Assembly: GCA_021464415.1 (NCBI GenBank)
Contig: CM038469.1
Location: 24,323,901 to 24,387,900, forward strand
From: Lonicera japonica
Lineage: Eukaryota; Streptophyta; Magnoliopsida; Dipsacales; Caprifoliaceae
Length of the DNA: 64,000 nucleotides
Direction of reading: 5' to 3'
The position numbers were made by a program, and so were the translations under genes. The stretch's first letter is position 1, and every line of letters starts with the position of its first letter. Below are positions 36,640 through 48,873 of this stretch, one piece after another. The notes under the pieces are model-generated. The model had not been told where the DNA came from and did not search any database. It was given only the letters and a program-made list of their open reading frames with translations.

Positions 36640-38671
36640 GGGCGTTGACCCAATATTCTATTTTAAAAGATTCAAAGCTTAACAAAAATCCATTGTTAGA
36701 AATGAAGTTTAATTTTAGGATTATTTGATAATTTTATTTTCAATATATAATTATTACTTTTTTATATGTTAATAAAAATGGGTAGAATGGCCTTGTCATA
36801 AAAAAAACATTTAGTGGTCTCTTACTAAATAGCCTTTGAATATTTTCCCCAAGTTCGGAGAAGATTATCATATCATATTATATTATATATATAATAAAAT
36901 GCCCTACATTTATTATATTATGTATTTATGTTGTATAATAATTTCAATAAATGTATTTACTCTACAATATTCTCTTCTTATCCCTTCTTCCTTGCTATTT
37001 TATAAATTCATTTATTATATAATATTATCTTTTCATCTTCTTCCATCTTTGTAAAATAGTTGTTGTTAGTCTACTCTATAAACAGCTATTATATTTTTTC
37101 CATTAATTGATACTTATGATTGTATTAATATCAATCAATGTGTCGTTTCCATTTTATGTGTATAAATAAGTATATGTAAAATTTTTCTATTAACTAATAT
37201 TTATAATTCTGTTAATCTCAATCAATGTACCTTTCAATACAAACATTCTATGCGTATATACATATCTCTCTCTATTTATATTTATGCATATTGGCTTGAT
37301 TTATGAACCATTGTTTCTTTCGTTTATCTGAGTGTCCTCAGTTTGAAAAAGGTTAAATTTTGTATATTTCCAATAACTACTTTCTTTCTTTACTTCTTAT
37401 AATTTGGCTACTATTTTATTGATTTGTGTTGGTTTTTATTTCAATATACTTTCAACCCTCTTTACTCTAATACTTCATAGATAATCGTCAATTACAAGGT
37501 ACTTTTCTTTTTCTTTTATTTAAACTTTTTATTAGACTCTTTAATGATGTTGATTAAATATCTAAATGGGAAAAAAATTTAATTCAATTTTATTTATTTT
37601 TCCTTAGCTCATTGTAAGGAATTCCTTACAAGTTTTTACATTTCTATAAGTGGATTCGTACATTCTAAAGTCAGGGATAGAAATCACCTTAAAATGATAG
37701 TATTTGTTTATTTTAATTTTTGAATAGTATTTATTTAACCAATAGTTTGCACTTTTACTTAAAATACTAATAATCCAGTTTGTCAAAAGTAGTATTTAAT
37801 TAGTTATTTTTGGTTGAAATGTTTAGTCAGCGTCCAAAGCTTCAAAATTTTTGAAGCCTATCTTGCAATGTATATGCGAATAGCGAATTAGCTTCAAAAG
37901 ATGATAAGCAAATCTTAACGGTATGCAAATCGTATGATCGCACATTACCCTAATTATATTAAAAGTTCTAATTATTTACGCAAACCTTAATTTTCATAAA
38001 TGTTTCAGAGAATTAGTGCGGAGGATATAAATGTTCCTTCACTATAATATATATATATACATATAAATATATATATTTTCTGTTGTATAACGTATTGTGT
38101 TGTTGTTTTTAGTGATGCATGCATATTTTTCCTTCATTCAATGATAAGTAATATTATTAAATTTGAATAAATTAAAATTAAATTCTTGCACATCCGCAGG
38201 ATTAAAGCTAGTTAGTGTGGTTTTAGGAAACACGAGGTTTATTGAGCTTTGATTATAAAATACTTAAGTTGATCAAGTGACGAGCTTGAGTTATCTTATG
38301 AAACACAAATATGTTATGAATTTAGGGCCTCATTAGGTATAATTTTTTAGGGTCAAGTAACAAACAATATTTTAAACGTGTATTTTGAAATCAAATTGAT
38401 ATGGTGGTGGTTGAGGCATTCCAAAAATTATTGTTTATCATCAAATGTATTATTTCTCAAACATCGTGTACAATTTCTTTCAGCATGCATGTGGTGTGGT
38501 GATGAAAAACAACTCATAAAGGTGCCTTTAATGACCACTTTAATTATTATTAATTGTTTGGTAGTAATTTCTCACAAAAGAAAAATTGCTAATTAAGAGA
38601 TATTTTTACTAATTTACTTATTTTACATTGAACACACTAAATGCTACTTTTAATTTCAATTATATAAGTTC

Positions 38672-39440
38672 TTGACCGGTCCTATGATTTGAGGGGTCTT
38701 GTGCGAAAATTTAAAATAAGACCCTTTTAAATAATTTTGTATATAAATAGATCCTAAAATTTATATTACTTTACAACACAAAAACGTTGTACCTGTTAAA
38801 GTTTTTTTATGATTTCATGTTTACTTGTTTTTTAACTAGAAAATACTATAATGATTTCTTTAAACAAACCGTTTAAAAATTGAGAGGGAAGAAAGGAGAA
38901 AGATGCACAATTAAAGTAAGGGAGAGAAAAAAAAAATTAAGATAACTTTTATTGAAAAAGTAAAACCAGAGAGAAATTGAGAAGTTGAAATATGTAAAAT
39001 GGCAAAAGGAAAAAGAAAAATAATTTTTTTAAAGATATCTTTTTGTTAAAAAAAAACTAAAACAAGAAAGAGAAAGAAGTTGGAAATATAAAATGGGAAA
39101 AAGGGATGAAATGGAAAAGGTTAGGGAAGAGAAAAAAATTATCTTTTTGAATATAGCATTTTTTAAGGAAAAAAAAGAGAGAAAGAAGATGAAAATATCA
39201 AATGGGAAAAATGGATGAAGTGGAGAGGGCTCAAACTTGGGTTGATATAAAACTAAAAATTAACTCATTTTCCAACTTATCTAAACTTCAATGATGCATG
39301 TTAAACCCTTTTATTATTAAAAAAGTACTATAGACCACGAATATAAAGCCCTTAAAAATAGTATAATTTTGCCCGATTTTAATATTGGGCCTTGTATAGA
39401 GCCTTGTACAGTTGTTCAACCTGCATACCCTCAAAACTGG
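38672..39440. mobile_element. Candidate non-autonomous DNA transposon, copy in unit B
   Basis: Counterpart of 27374-28098. Ends GACCGGTCCTATGATTTGAG and CCCTCAAAACTGGTC form imperfect inverted repeats. Confidence 0.4.
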
Positions 39441-41128
39441 TCTTCTATAAGTTATCTAGGTGGGTAACCATGAAATAATTTAAGAAAAATTTAGTTACAA
39501 CGGCAAAGTTGAAAATGAATTACTTATATGAAAAGTCTGAAAAATAGATTAGTGTAATAAGATTTTTCTCCTTTTCTTTATTTTTTATTAAGAAAGATTC
39601 TTACCCGCCATCTGAAAATTAAATTACGAAAAACACTGAAACAACAATAAAATACACAATTGCCCATCTTGTTTTTCAACTTTTTAAAATAAATTTTCTT
39701 TTCTTCGGTCAATTATTTTCAATGTTGTATCAAAAAACTTTGGAATTTAATTTGGCCCACTAAAACGAGGATTCTGGTTTGAATTATTATCAATCAGTTT
39801 TATTGTTTGAAATAAGGTTGCTTTCCGGTATGAATAATTTTTGGTGCCTTTTGTTTTTCTTTTCTTTTTTTAGTTATAAATAATTTAGTTGAAAGCATAA
39901 AAGAACAAAATAGCAAAAAGAAGTAAATAATGAACAAGTCTTTTTGATGTTACATGTTTATTTTATTTAGAGAAATAAACATTTCATGTGCTTTTAGTAA
40001 TGCTGAGCCTTTTTTTAAGAACGATGGTAATGACAGACATCTTATTTCTCATAAACAATCTACTTGTCACAAACATCCCCACTAAGTCACATTTTTTTGT
40101 CACCAAAACCCACTAAAAAGCCATCCCATTTATCAAGATTAATTAACATTAATTATTAATTATTAACATTAAAAACAATTAATTATCAAAAATCAAACAT
40201 GTTCTCTCCTTTCTTACCTTCAACACATATTCCTTCAACTCCTTCGGTGACTTTCTGAAGAGTATTGCTGCTGCAATTTTTTGTATTTGTTTGTCACCAC
40301 TACCTTTCTATGAAACACAACCTCAACTTTGATCCAAGCTTTGTTTTCGATGATTTCTTGATTTTTTGGAAGGGGAATGAAGAAATGCCGAGAGAGTAAT
40401 GTTTGCTTTGAGGAAGAATTGCTTGGATTAATTATTGGATTAATATTTTTAACCATTAGCTAAAAGATTAAACAAAGGGAGCATTTCTGATACATTAATA
40501 GGGTGTTGAGTTCGTAGTGATTTGAAGCATTTTATTGTAAGACACTTGTGACAAATAAAATAGAGTGTTGATATTTACACCTCACAAAGTACTTGGTAAT
40601 ACTTACACTTTTCATTCAATCTTTGAGAATTGAGTAAGGCATTGCTAAGCTTATACTCGGTTATTTACACCCCATAAAAACACGCGGTAAGGCTCCCACT
40701 TTTCATTCAATTTTTGAGAATTGAATAAGGTGTGTGATACTCGGTTCTTAAACATCGAATATATGCTTAACAATGTCTTTCTCGACTCTTAAGTACCGAA
40801 TATATAAACTTATATTTGATCATCAAAAACCAAAAAACAAACATATTACTCAATTATCAAGAATTGAATAAAAGTGAAATAAGTATTTTATGGGATATAA
40901 GAATTACCATCCATAAAATAAATCTCAATATCACCACTCTTTTTTAAAGTTATTGTACTGTTCAATTAAATAAAAGCCTGGTGTCTTTTGGGAAAAGAAG
41001 ATATCATATCTTTGACCAAATAAGGTTTAGAGTAGACCTAGTTAAAATCAAACTATTGCAATTAATTGCCTTTCACAATTCACATCACTAATCTGCTACT
41101 TCTGCTTACGCAATTAACTATTTTTTAA

Positions 41129-41326
41129 ATTTTTTATTATCTATATGATATCTGGGCCAATTTTTGCGTATTTCGATTAATTTTTACTCGCGCTTTGTGA
41201 TTGCTACTGATCAAATATTATTTTAACAATCTTGATAACAATGCTAAGGTTTGACCTTAAAAGCTTCAAATTGGTCTAAAATTATTTCGGTAACAATTTT
41301 ATATTATTGAATCAAAAAGTTTAGTT
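41129..41326 (-). mobile_element. Decayed SINE, copy B only
   Basis: Minus-strand sequence ATTAATCGAAATACGCAAAA, then TTGGCCCAGATATCAT, resembles the Au-like SINE 3' motif. It is flanked by AATTAACTATTTTTTAA (41112-41128) and AATTAATTATTTTTTAA (41327-41343), a 17-bp target-site duplication with one mismatch. Unit A has a single uninterrupted version near 30449-30467. Confidence 0.7.
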
Positions 41327-43580
41327 AATTAATTATTTTTTAATTGTCGGTCGGCTAAACTAGATTAGTTGACATGCATTTAATTTCATTAAATTCCTCC
41401 ACCTGTCAGGTTAAAGACAAAATTATTCATGCCGACAACTAATTTATTACGTGAGTGTGAGATTTATAATATCAAAAACTATATAAGTGAAAATGATATG
41501 GAAAGACTTTTTTTTCAAAATTAGACTCAAGAGAGGAAGTTTTAATAAACTCTTGAAATAACAATTCCGAGTTTTTACGGATTAGCTTAATTTGAGCATA
41601 TTTTTATTTTAATTATTTATATGTTAATTTTTTTTATATACTTGTATTTTGCCCCCTCTCTAAATTTGAAATTCTAGATTCACAACCCATGGATGGACAA
41701 GGTTTTGGCATTTTTTTTATAAGGCAAAAGGTGCTAATAATTGTTTCGGTGTAAAATGAGTGGCATGTATTTGTCTCACGTTGGATGAGTAACTTTTGTT
41801 TGTTTAAGTTTTGTAAGTTAAAAGATTGGTTATCTATATTGTCAAATTGATTATCACTTTTTTCGAGAACATAATACTGATTTGAGAAGTATTTATACTA
41901 TAAGTTTTTTAAAATTAGCTTTAGCAGTATAGATATATAATTGTTTTGACAATAATACCATTCAAAAAATTTACTTTGTGGTATTGTGTCGTACCAATAG
42001 CGTAACAACTCAAGTTTGTAGGTTAAGAGATTGTGTCGGAGAATTAGTTATGTGATATTTGACAATTATATAGCGAGCCCAACAGATGCTATTAAATTTT
42101 CCTATTACAATTTTCAGAAATATTTCTAACGAAATTTCGGAAAAGAAAATTACATATGTATTAACTTAAATTAATCATTAAATTAAGAGTTTAAATGACG
42201 AGTTTAGTGAATTGGTTATCATGTGGATCGAGTTAGAACAATAATAAATGAACTTTTAACACATTATTTGAAATATATATTAGGCTTTAAACAAGTTAGA
42301 AAATGATAGCAAAAATAATTGATTTTGTGAGAAGTTTGATAATAATGAATAATGTAGTGAGATATTCTCTTACTTTTTTTCTTTTTTCGTGGAATAAAAT
42401 ATTTTGCGTGAATATAAAGAAAACAAATTTCACAAAAAATAAAAAAATGTACAACGTTTACTCATAAAATAAATATGAGATAAGATAGAGAAATTGTATC
42501 ATATCAAAATCAACTCATTTTTAACTTATTACAAAAATCAATTGTTTTTATTATCTTATTATTAAAGGTTTGCTATTGACACATGTACATCAAAATACTC
42601 TCCAACACTTTAACATTGATTTAACTCCTAATGACCGAGTATGTTCATATATACTAAGTTCTTAGAAGCCGCGTAATTGAATATCGTATTAGTATTTTAA
42701 TATATATCAATAACAACCCTTTGATTAGATGCAACCTTAAATTTATTATTTAAATTGGTGTATTATTTTATCAGTAATAGAAAAAAGTGGGGCTGTAGGG
42801 GTGGGGGCCATATGGACTAGGACATAAGCATGTGTGGTGGGCGTGTAAATGGACGGTGATCCGTGTCTTCACGCCATTTCGATGACAAAAACAAAGCTTT
42901 CCAAGTTACTAGTCAATTTGTAACCAATAAAAAAGGAAAGGAAGTGACTTGTCTTTTGACTCTTTTCTATCTTGGTATTTTTGTTATTTCTCTAATTGGT
43001 ATGTTAGGAACTTAGGATTTGTTTCATTTGCCAAAACAATAGAGTTAGGTTTTTCAGTTTGGTGTTTTTTAGGTTCGTGATTTATTGCCTTCTTAAAAAG
43101 GAAAATATTGTGATCCGTATACATAAGTTAGCAAATTTTGTTACTATAAATTACATTAGGCTCGATCTTGTGGGTGTGTACAAAGGTTCAATATTACAAT
43201 AAAGTCTAACTTTATTATATTTTAGGGCCTTATATTCAAATTCTGTAATGATCTTTTAATAATAATAGGGGCCAAAATTCATACGGGTTTTTATATGAGT
43301 TGAAAAAAAGGTGTTTTTTTAAAATTATATAAACTCATTTAAGAATGGCAAAAATACCCGCTTTTCTCAAATCGATGAGGATGGGTATGGAGACAACTAA
43401 TTGGGGCCGAGTTCAGGTCGGCAATTTTTAAAATTAGATGGGTTAGGGTATGGGAGTTTCCATCCCATATCCCAATATACTTAATTTTGTAATTTTATTA
43501 CTTTGTGCTTATACGTATGTGTATAAAATAAGTTCATTGTTTAAAGTATATATATGATTTCATATATATATATATATATG

Positions 43581-43974
43581 TAGAGCTATGCTATAAAGAG
43601 GGATTCACTCACTTTAACAAAAAGAAGGGATGATCATTTAGAGGGGTAAATCGATGAATTTTTTTATGAAAATTTGTAGTGATGATCTATATTATGAGTA
43701 GATCACTTCCACCAAATTTCAAAAAAAAAAGTTCAACCTATAAGTAAGTGAGATCATCTTCAAAAATTTTGACGGTCGAAAATGTACATATATATCAATT
43801 TTTCAAAACACCTATTATAGGTTGAATTTTTTTATGAATTTTTGTGGAGGTAATCTACTCATTATATAGATCATTTATACAAATTTTCATAAAAAAATTC
43901 ATCAATTTACCCCCCTAAATGGTTGTCCCTTCTTTTTGTTAAAGTGAAGGAATCCCTCTTTATAGCCTAGCTCA
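43581..43974. mobile_element. Foldback MITE with ~100-bp inverted repeats, copy B only
   Basis: Left end GAGCTATGCTATAAAGAGGG and its following bases (to about 43680) are matched in inverted form by 43860-43974, which ends CCCTCTTTATAGCCTAGCTC. The insertion lies in a TA microsatellite. Unit A has the empty site at about 32551-32590. Confidence 0.8.
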
Positions 43975-44214
43975 TATATGTATAATATTATATTATATAT
44001 ATTTCTTCTCTTCATCTTGATTTATATTTATGTTTTTTTGTTTTTTAAAATAAATAAATTATTGTGGAATTCTTGCAGGGACCTATTACCCGGCGGGAAT
44101 AGGGATCACCCGATACTCAAAATCGAGGATGGAGGTGGGAATGTGGATGGTTAATTTTTGGTAGCGGGAACGGGGATGAAAGTCGTAAACCCGACCTCCT
44201 TGCCATCCCTAAAC

Positions 44215-44420
44215 CCATGTCAACCACATACAAAGAGTGGCCCAGTGGATGGCAACACTGGGATCATCTTTGTGTTTGACAAGGAGAGTGAGAACTCTCC
44301 GGCTTGAATCTTGGCAACTACAAGAACCCTTGGTGGCTAGTATTTGTACTTTTATGCGAGCAAGGATTAGTCAAGTTGTGCGAAAGTTGACCCGAGCATT
44401 CCTTGAGAAAACAAAAGAAA
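44215..44420 (+). mobile_element. SINE, unit B (shared with A)
   Basis: Counterpart of 32815-33010, with AGTGGCCCAGTGG and AGGATTAGTCAAGTTGTGCG, followed by GTTGACCCG. An ORF from 44237 (180 codons) overlaps it, but this is an accidental open frame through SINE and T-rich sequence, not a gene. Confidence 0.7.
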
Positions 44421-45022
44421 AATATAAACCCATGCCCAAGAGCACTCTATTTATTTTTAACATCTTATATTTCAACTTCTTTTTATTTTTTATCTTTTTT
44501 CCTTTTCTCACTTTATATTTTCAACCTCTCTCTCTCTTTTCGATTTTTTTAACAGAAGTTATTTTGAAAAAGATAATTCTTTGTTGCTCCCATTTTTTTC
44601 ATTTTATATTTCCAACTTCTCTCTCTGCCAAAAAAAAAAATATCTTGAAAAAGGTAATTCTTTCAATCCCCTGTTTTAATTGCGCCTCTTCTCCCCGAAT
44701 TCAGATTTTTTTGACTTCCTCAAGTGAGGTTAATATAACCCTCTATTTTAATTGGTTGATGCATTTAAGTAATAAATGAATAATTGTTATAAGTTCATGT
44801 TATTTTAATGCATTGACCGGTCACGATGAAAGTCATGTTAGAGCATCTCTAACATATTATGCGAAGTGTAACAAATTTAAAGAGGTGTAAGCAAAATGAG
44901 ATTCAAGAGAAATAGCAAAAGAGACTCTTTCAATTTGAAGAGGCTTTTCTCTCTTCAGATTTGAAGAGTAGCTACTCACTCTTCAAATATATATATATAC
45001 ATATAGGGAGCATTTCCCATAA

Positions 45023-46144
45023 GAGTATCTCCAATGGTAAATGTGTAAATTGAATGTGTAAAAATATGTGAACTAATTAAAAATAGACATTTGGAGGATA
45101 AAAATTAATTTTATACAAATATTTTACACATTCTCATTTGTGCTCCAATGGTACAGTTTAAGATTGTTGTGTAAAATTTGAATCAACTAATAACATTCTA
45201 CCACATGGAATATATATTAACATGTAATATTCAATATTTTTTTATGAATATTTTTTATTTATAATTTAATAGTGAAAATGGGTGTTATTTTAAAGTTTTT
45301 GATGAGTAAAATTCAAATATACAAATATCATAATAAAATTATATTTTGAATTTTACTTATATTATTTTTAATATTTTGTAAAAAGTTGGAGAGAGAAAAT
45401 GATGATGTAGATGTGTAAAATATGATGAGCCTGAGGATAGCACACGAGTTGGATCATGGAGTGAAGACTGTGCAGATCCCATCCGGGTTCCAAGTGGTCC
45501 AATCACCCGAGCTAAAGCTAAGAAGATCAAGGAAGCACTCATGATCGTGGTCCAAGAGTTGATGAATAAAGCTGGAGCTTGGAGAAGTATTCAAGGAGTG
45601 TTTCATTATTTTGTTGCCTTAGAATTGGGCTTATTTTATTATTTTCGTTTTTAGGGTTTGTTTAGGGTTTCATTAGGGTTTTCTTGTTCTCCTCCTATTT
45701 AAAGGAGGCAGCTTTATTGTATGAGGAGCTTATTTTGATAATACGAATTTGAGAGTTTTCACCTCTTGTGTTCAAGAACACATCGAACAGCTAGAATAAT
45801 ATTCTTGTTGTTCTTCGACTGATCAATCAATTAATCCATCAATTGATTGTTTGTCTTCGACTATACCAAGGTTCATTCTCATTTTTGGGATTGGGTCGAG
45901 GTTCCACCTCCATCATCTTCGCGTGATTCCAAGGTTCTTACGTATTCAACGTCAAGGGTCGCGGATTCGTCATATCGGATAGAAATACGGTCGCGATTCA
46001 CATCAAAATACGCACCCATTTTATACAAAAGATGATGGGGAACATTTTACACAATACCATTGGAGCACCAAAAATTATACACAATGCGTAAATTTTATAC
46101 AAATCCTATGTGACATGGTTTACACATGCCCATTGGAGATGCTT
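45023..46144. mobile_element. Tourist-like element nested in the foldback element, carrying retrotransposon sequence
   Basis: TAA at 45020-45022 and 46145-46147 flanks termini GAGTATCTCCAATGG and CCATTGGAGATGCTT. Inside, 45420-46035 differs in character and is an embedded retrotransposon-derived fragment, flanked on both sides by a short ATGATG. Confidence 0.7.
45420..46035 (+). mobile_element. Ty3/gypsy-derived fragment inside nested MITE
   Basis: A short frame reads DCADPIRVPSGPITRAKAKK, then IKEALMIVVQELMNK. The GPITRAKAKK phrase is common at the gag or pol end of plant Ty3/gypsy polyproteins. Downstream is LTR-like sequence with a TATA-like CTATTTAAAGGAGGC motif (45698-45712) and a Q/E-rich leader. 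The edges (ATGATG on both sides) do not look like standard TG...CA LTR ends. Confidence 0.5.
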
Positions 46145-48841
46145 TAAGGACCAATATTCACGAACCTTATTTACGGATTGGACCTTTTGGCATGCTTTCG
46201 GATGGAATTTTTTGATGAAATTTGGTGGGAATGTTCTTCATCGTATGTAAAACATCTCCACCAAATTTCATCAAAAAATTAAACTGGGAAGTGGGTTAAC
46301 TACATGATTGAAAAATATTGGATTTTATATATCTATTTCTGGACCAATATTTTTCAATCATGTAGTTAACCCACTTCCCGGTTTAATTTTTTGATGAAAT
46401 TTTGTGGAGATATTCTACACACAATGAAGAAAATCCCCACCAAATTTCATAAAAAATTCTATCGAAAAGCGTGCTAAAAGGGTCAATCCGTAAATAAGGT
46501 CCGTGAATAGTGGTCCTTATGGGAAATGCTCCCATATATATATATATTTATATATTTAAATATTAGTTTTTATTGTTTTATTCAATGTGATCTCACACCA
46601 AATTAATAAATTTTCTCTTTTTTCAAATTAAAAGTGAAGAGAAATATTAAAATAATCATATTTGAAGAGCCTTTTGGAAGCACCTGAAAAATCTTTTACA
46701 AAATTTACTCTTCAAAAGGCCACATAAATCTACGAAGTACAAATTTAAAGAATAACTTATAAAGAGCTTATTGGAGATGCTCTTAAGTCTTAACCCTTAC
46801 TTGAGAAGGATCAACAAATTTAAACTCATTTACCCCTATGCCGTCCAACGATTTGTTTAAAGAATCACATTTTATATTTTATTAATTGAAAAATTCTACT
46901 CTCTCCCCCTTCAATCTCTTCAAATTAACCGCTATTCAATTCAATCCCTCTTTCTCCCACTTTATTTTCCTCACACTTCTCTAATCAATACGGCCTTAAT
47001 TTTATTTGTTATTTTTGATCGATTATATAAATTGATCATATTTTAAATTTTTGCACAAAGTCGCTCAAATTATATAATCGACCCTAAGTTATGTATATTT
47101 TAGTGTAATTCACATGTACGGTTAGTTATAGTTAATGTGATCAAATTAATTGAATCATACGTATGGCGTAACCAGAGGAACTGGTTCACACTTTTTCAAT
47201 AAAATAATTAAGACCATGGTATGAAAGGGACGCAAATGATAAAGTAACATTAAAAAATAAATAAAAAGGGAATGTCATATGTTAATTTAGAGAGGATAAA
47301 ACCGGTGAGTTAACTGCCCATTTAAATTTGGGTAATCTTATATTTGAATTTCATCAGAGAGATTTGACTTGTGGCTATTATTCTTTCGATTTAATTTTAT
47401 ATAACGGAATTTAATTCAAGAATTAAACAAATGAATTTTTTAATAAAATTTAATAAAGATGATTTTTATAATAAGTAGATTATATTCACAAAATTTCATC
47501 AAGAAATTCAAATTTAAAGTGAACATAATAAAAATTTGATATATTTGTTCATTTTCGACCATTTAAATTTTATTTTATCATCTCGCTCATTTTAGATTGA
47601 ATTTTCTGATGAAATTTTGTGGAGATGATTTATTCAGAGATTATCTCTATCAAGTTTTATGAAAAATTCATCCGTTTAATCCTTTAAGTAGATCTCCTCA
47701 AACAGAGTTGGACTGAAAAATAATGGAGAAGAGTCAAATCCTCATCTGAGCTGAAGAATTTCTTAATTATTTGTAGTCAAAAAAAGAAATTTACGCCTTT
47801 TTTTTTGAAAAAGGAAAAAGAAAAAAAAGTGAGGATAAGTGGGTAAATAATTTAAATTGGAAATTAAATGAATGTGAACGAGAAAGGCGGTCCGACACAG
47901 AGAATAGAGGAATCCATACCACTACACACCCGGAACAACATTTCACAACATCTAACAAAAAAGGAAGAAAAAACAGAGGATAAATCCTTATATATGGAGA
48001 GAGTATTTTTGCGCATATCCATTTTGTGTAAAATCGTACGTGTTACAAAGTTTTACTCGTAAATTATATATATATATATATATATATTTATTTATTTTGC
48101 GTGCTTTAATAATATTCATGCGTAAAATTTAAATAGTTCAATAAAAATCATATAAATGAAATGTTTAATAAATTTTTATAATTTTTTTACACATAATTTC
48201 ATAGTCACAATGGATCTTATTTTGTAATTTTTGATGAGTAAATTTCAAATATATAAATTCTATTAAAAACTATTTTTTAGATTTTTTTAGTTGAAGTTTT
48301 TGTAAAAAATTATGGAGAGAAAAAGACGACGTTGATGTGTGAATTGAGTTTGCATTTTACACAACCTTTTTATACATGTCAAAGTTTTTTAAAAGACTAC
48401 TAGAGACCATTTTTTACAAAACTTGTAAATAAATCAAAATTGTATAAGACTGTTGGAGATGCTCGAAATATGGGTTTAAATTGTCAACAAACTTATATCT
48501 GGTTAACATCATTGTATTTTTGTAATAAGAGGTTACATGTTCGACTCACATGAACTTAGAATAAATCTCTTTATTATATTTATATATTGTGATCATTGTA
48601 ATCCATGCCTTTACAATATAGAAAACGAAAAGTTTTATACTGATTACTTTTCACATTTGAATCATAGATGCACTTAGACATCTTTTTGCCAAAATTTCAA
48701 TCACGTTTTTTGTGTTTTTGCAAAATACCAAAGACTTCTTTTTTATTTTTACTTGTTATGTTAGAAATATTCCCTATTCAAACAATAGTACTAGTCTACC
48801 TTTAAATAATTTTTTCAACGAGGAAGTCCCAAAACCCAACA

Positions 48842-48842
<1 letters not shown>

Positions 48843-48871
<29 letters not shown>
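48843..48871 (+). repeat. Poly-C tract (29) in unit B
   Basis: The longest homopolymer in the window; the matching site in unit A has 10 C, so the tract has changed length since the duplication. Confidence 0.95.

Positions 48872-48873
<2 letters not shown>

Larger units (their letters stand above)
27062..38361. repeat. Tandem 11-12 kb non-coding unit, copy A
   Basis: The copy begins at AACAATATTTTAAACGTGTA and its sequence restarts at 38362 in copy B with the same order of blocks throughout. No protein-coding gene, tRNA or rRNA was recognised. About half a dozen mismatches occur in the first 235 aligned bases. Copy-specific insertions in A include 28792-28881, 29419-29938, 30252-30414 and 35575-36308. 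Shared, older insertions include a SINE (32815-33010) and a Tourist MITE (33387-33775). The unit looks like a segmental tandem duplication rather than a single transposon. Confidence 0.9.
45006..46533. mobile_element. Foldback element nested in the Tourist MITE, copy B only
   Basis: Left end GGGAGCATTTCCCATAAG is interrupted by a second element, then resumes at 46148 with GACCAATATTCACG. The right arm (46345-46533) ends CTTATGGGAAATGCTCCC, the exact inverse. The whole arm 46148-46320 pairs with 46345-46500. Unit A lacks this insertion near 33541. Confidence 0.85.
44841..46782. mobile_element. Tourist-like MITE, unit B, split by nested insertions
   Basis: Left TTA (44838-44840) plus GAGCATCTCTAAC and right GGAGATGCTC plus TTA (46783-46785) correspond to the unit A element at 33387-33775. 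Its interior has received the foldback element 45006-46533. Confidence 0.75.

Noticed and set aside
44237..44779. 180-codon plus-strand frame in unit B
   Set aside because: It runs through a SINE and T-rich sequence, and the matching part of unit A gives a different, shorter frame. Not a gene.
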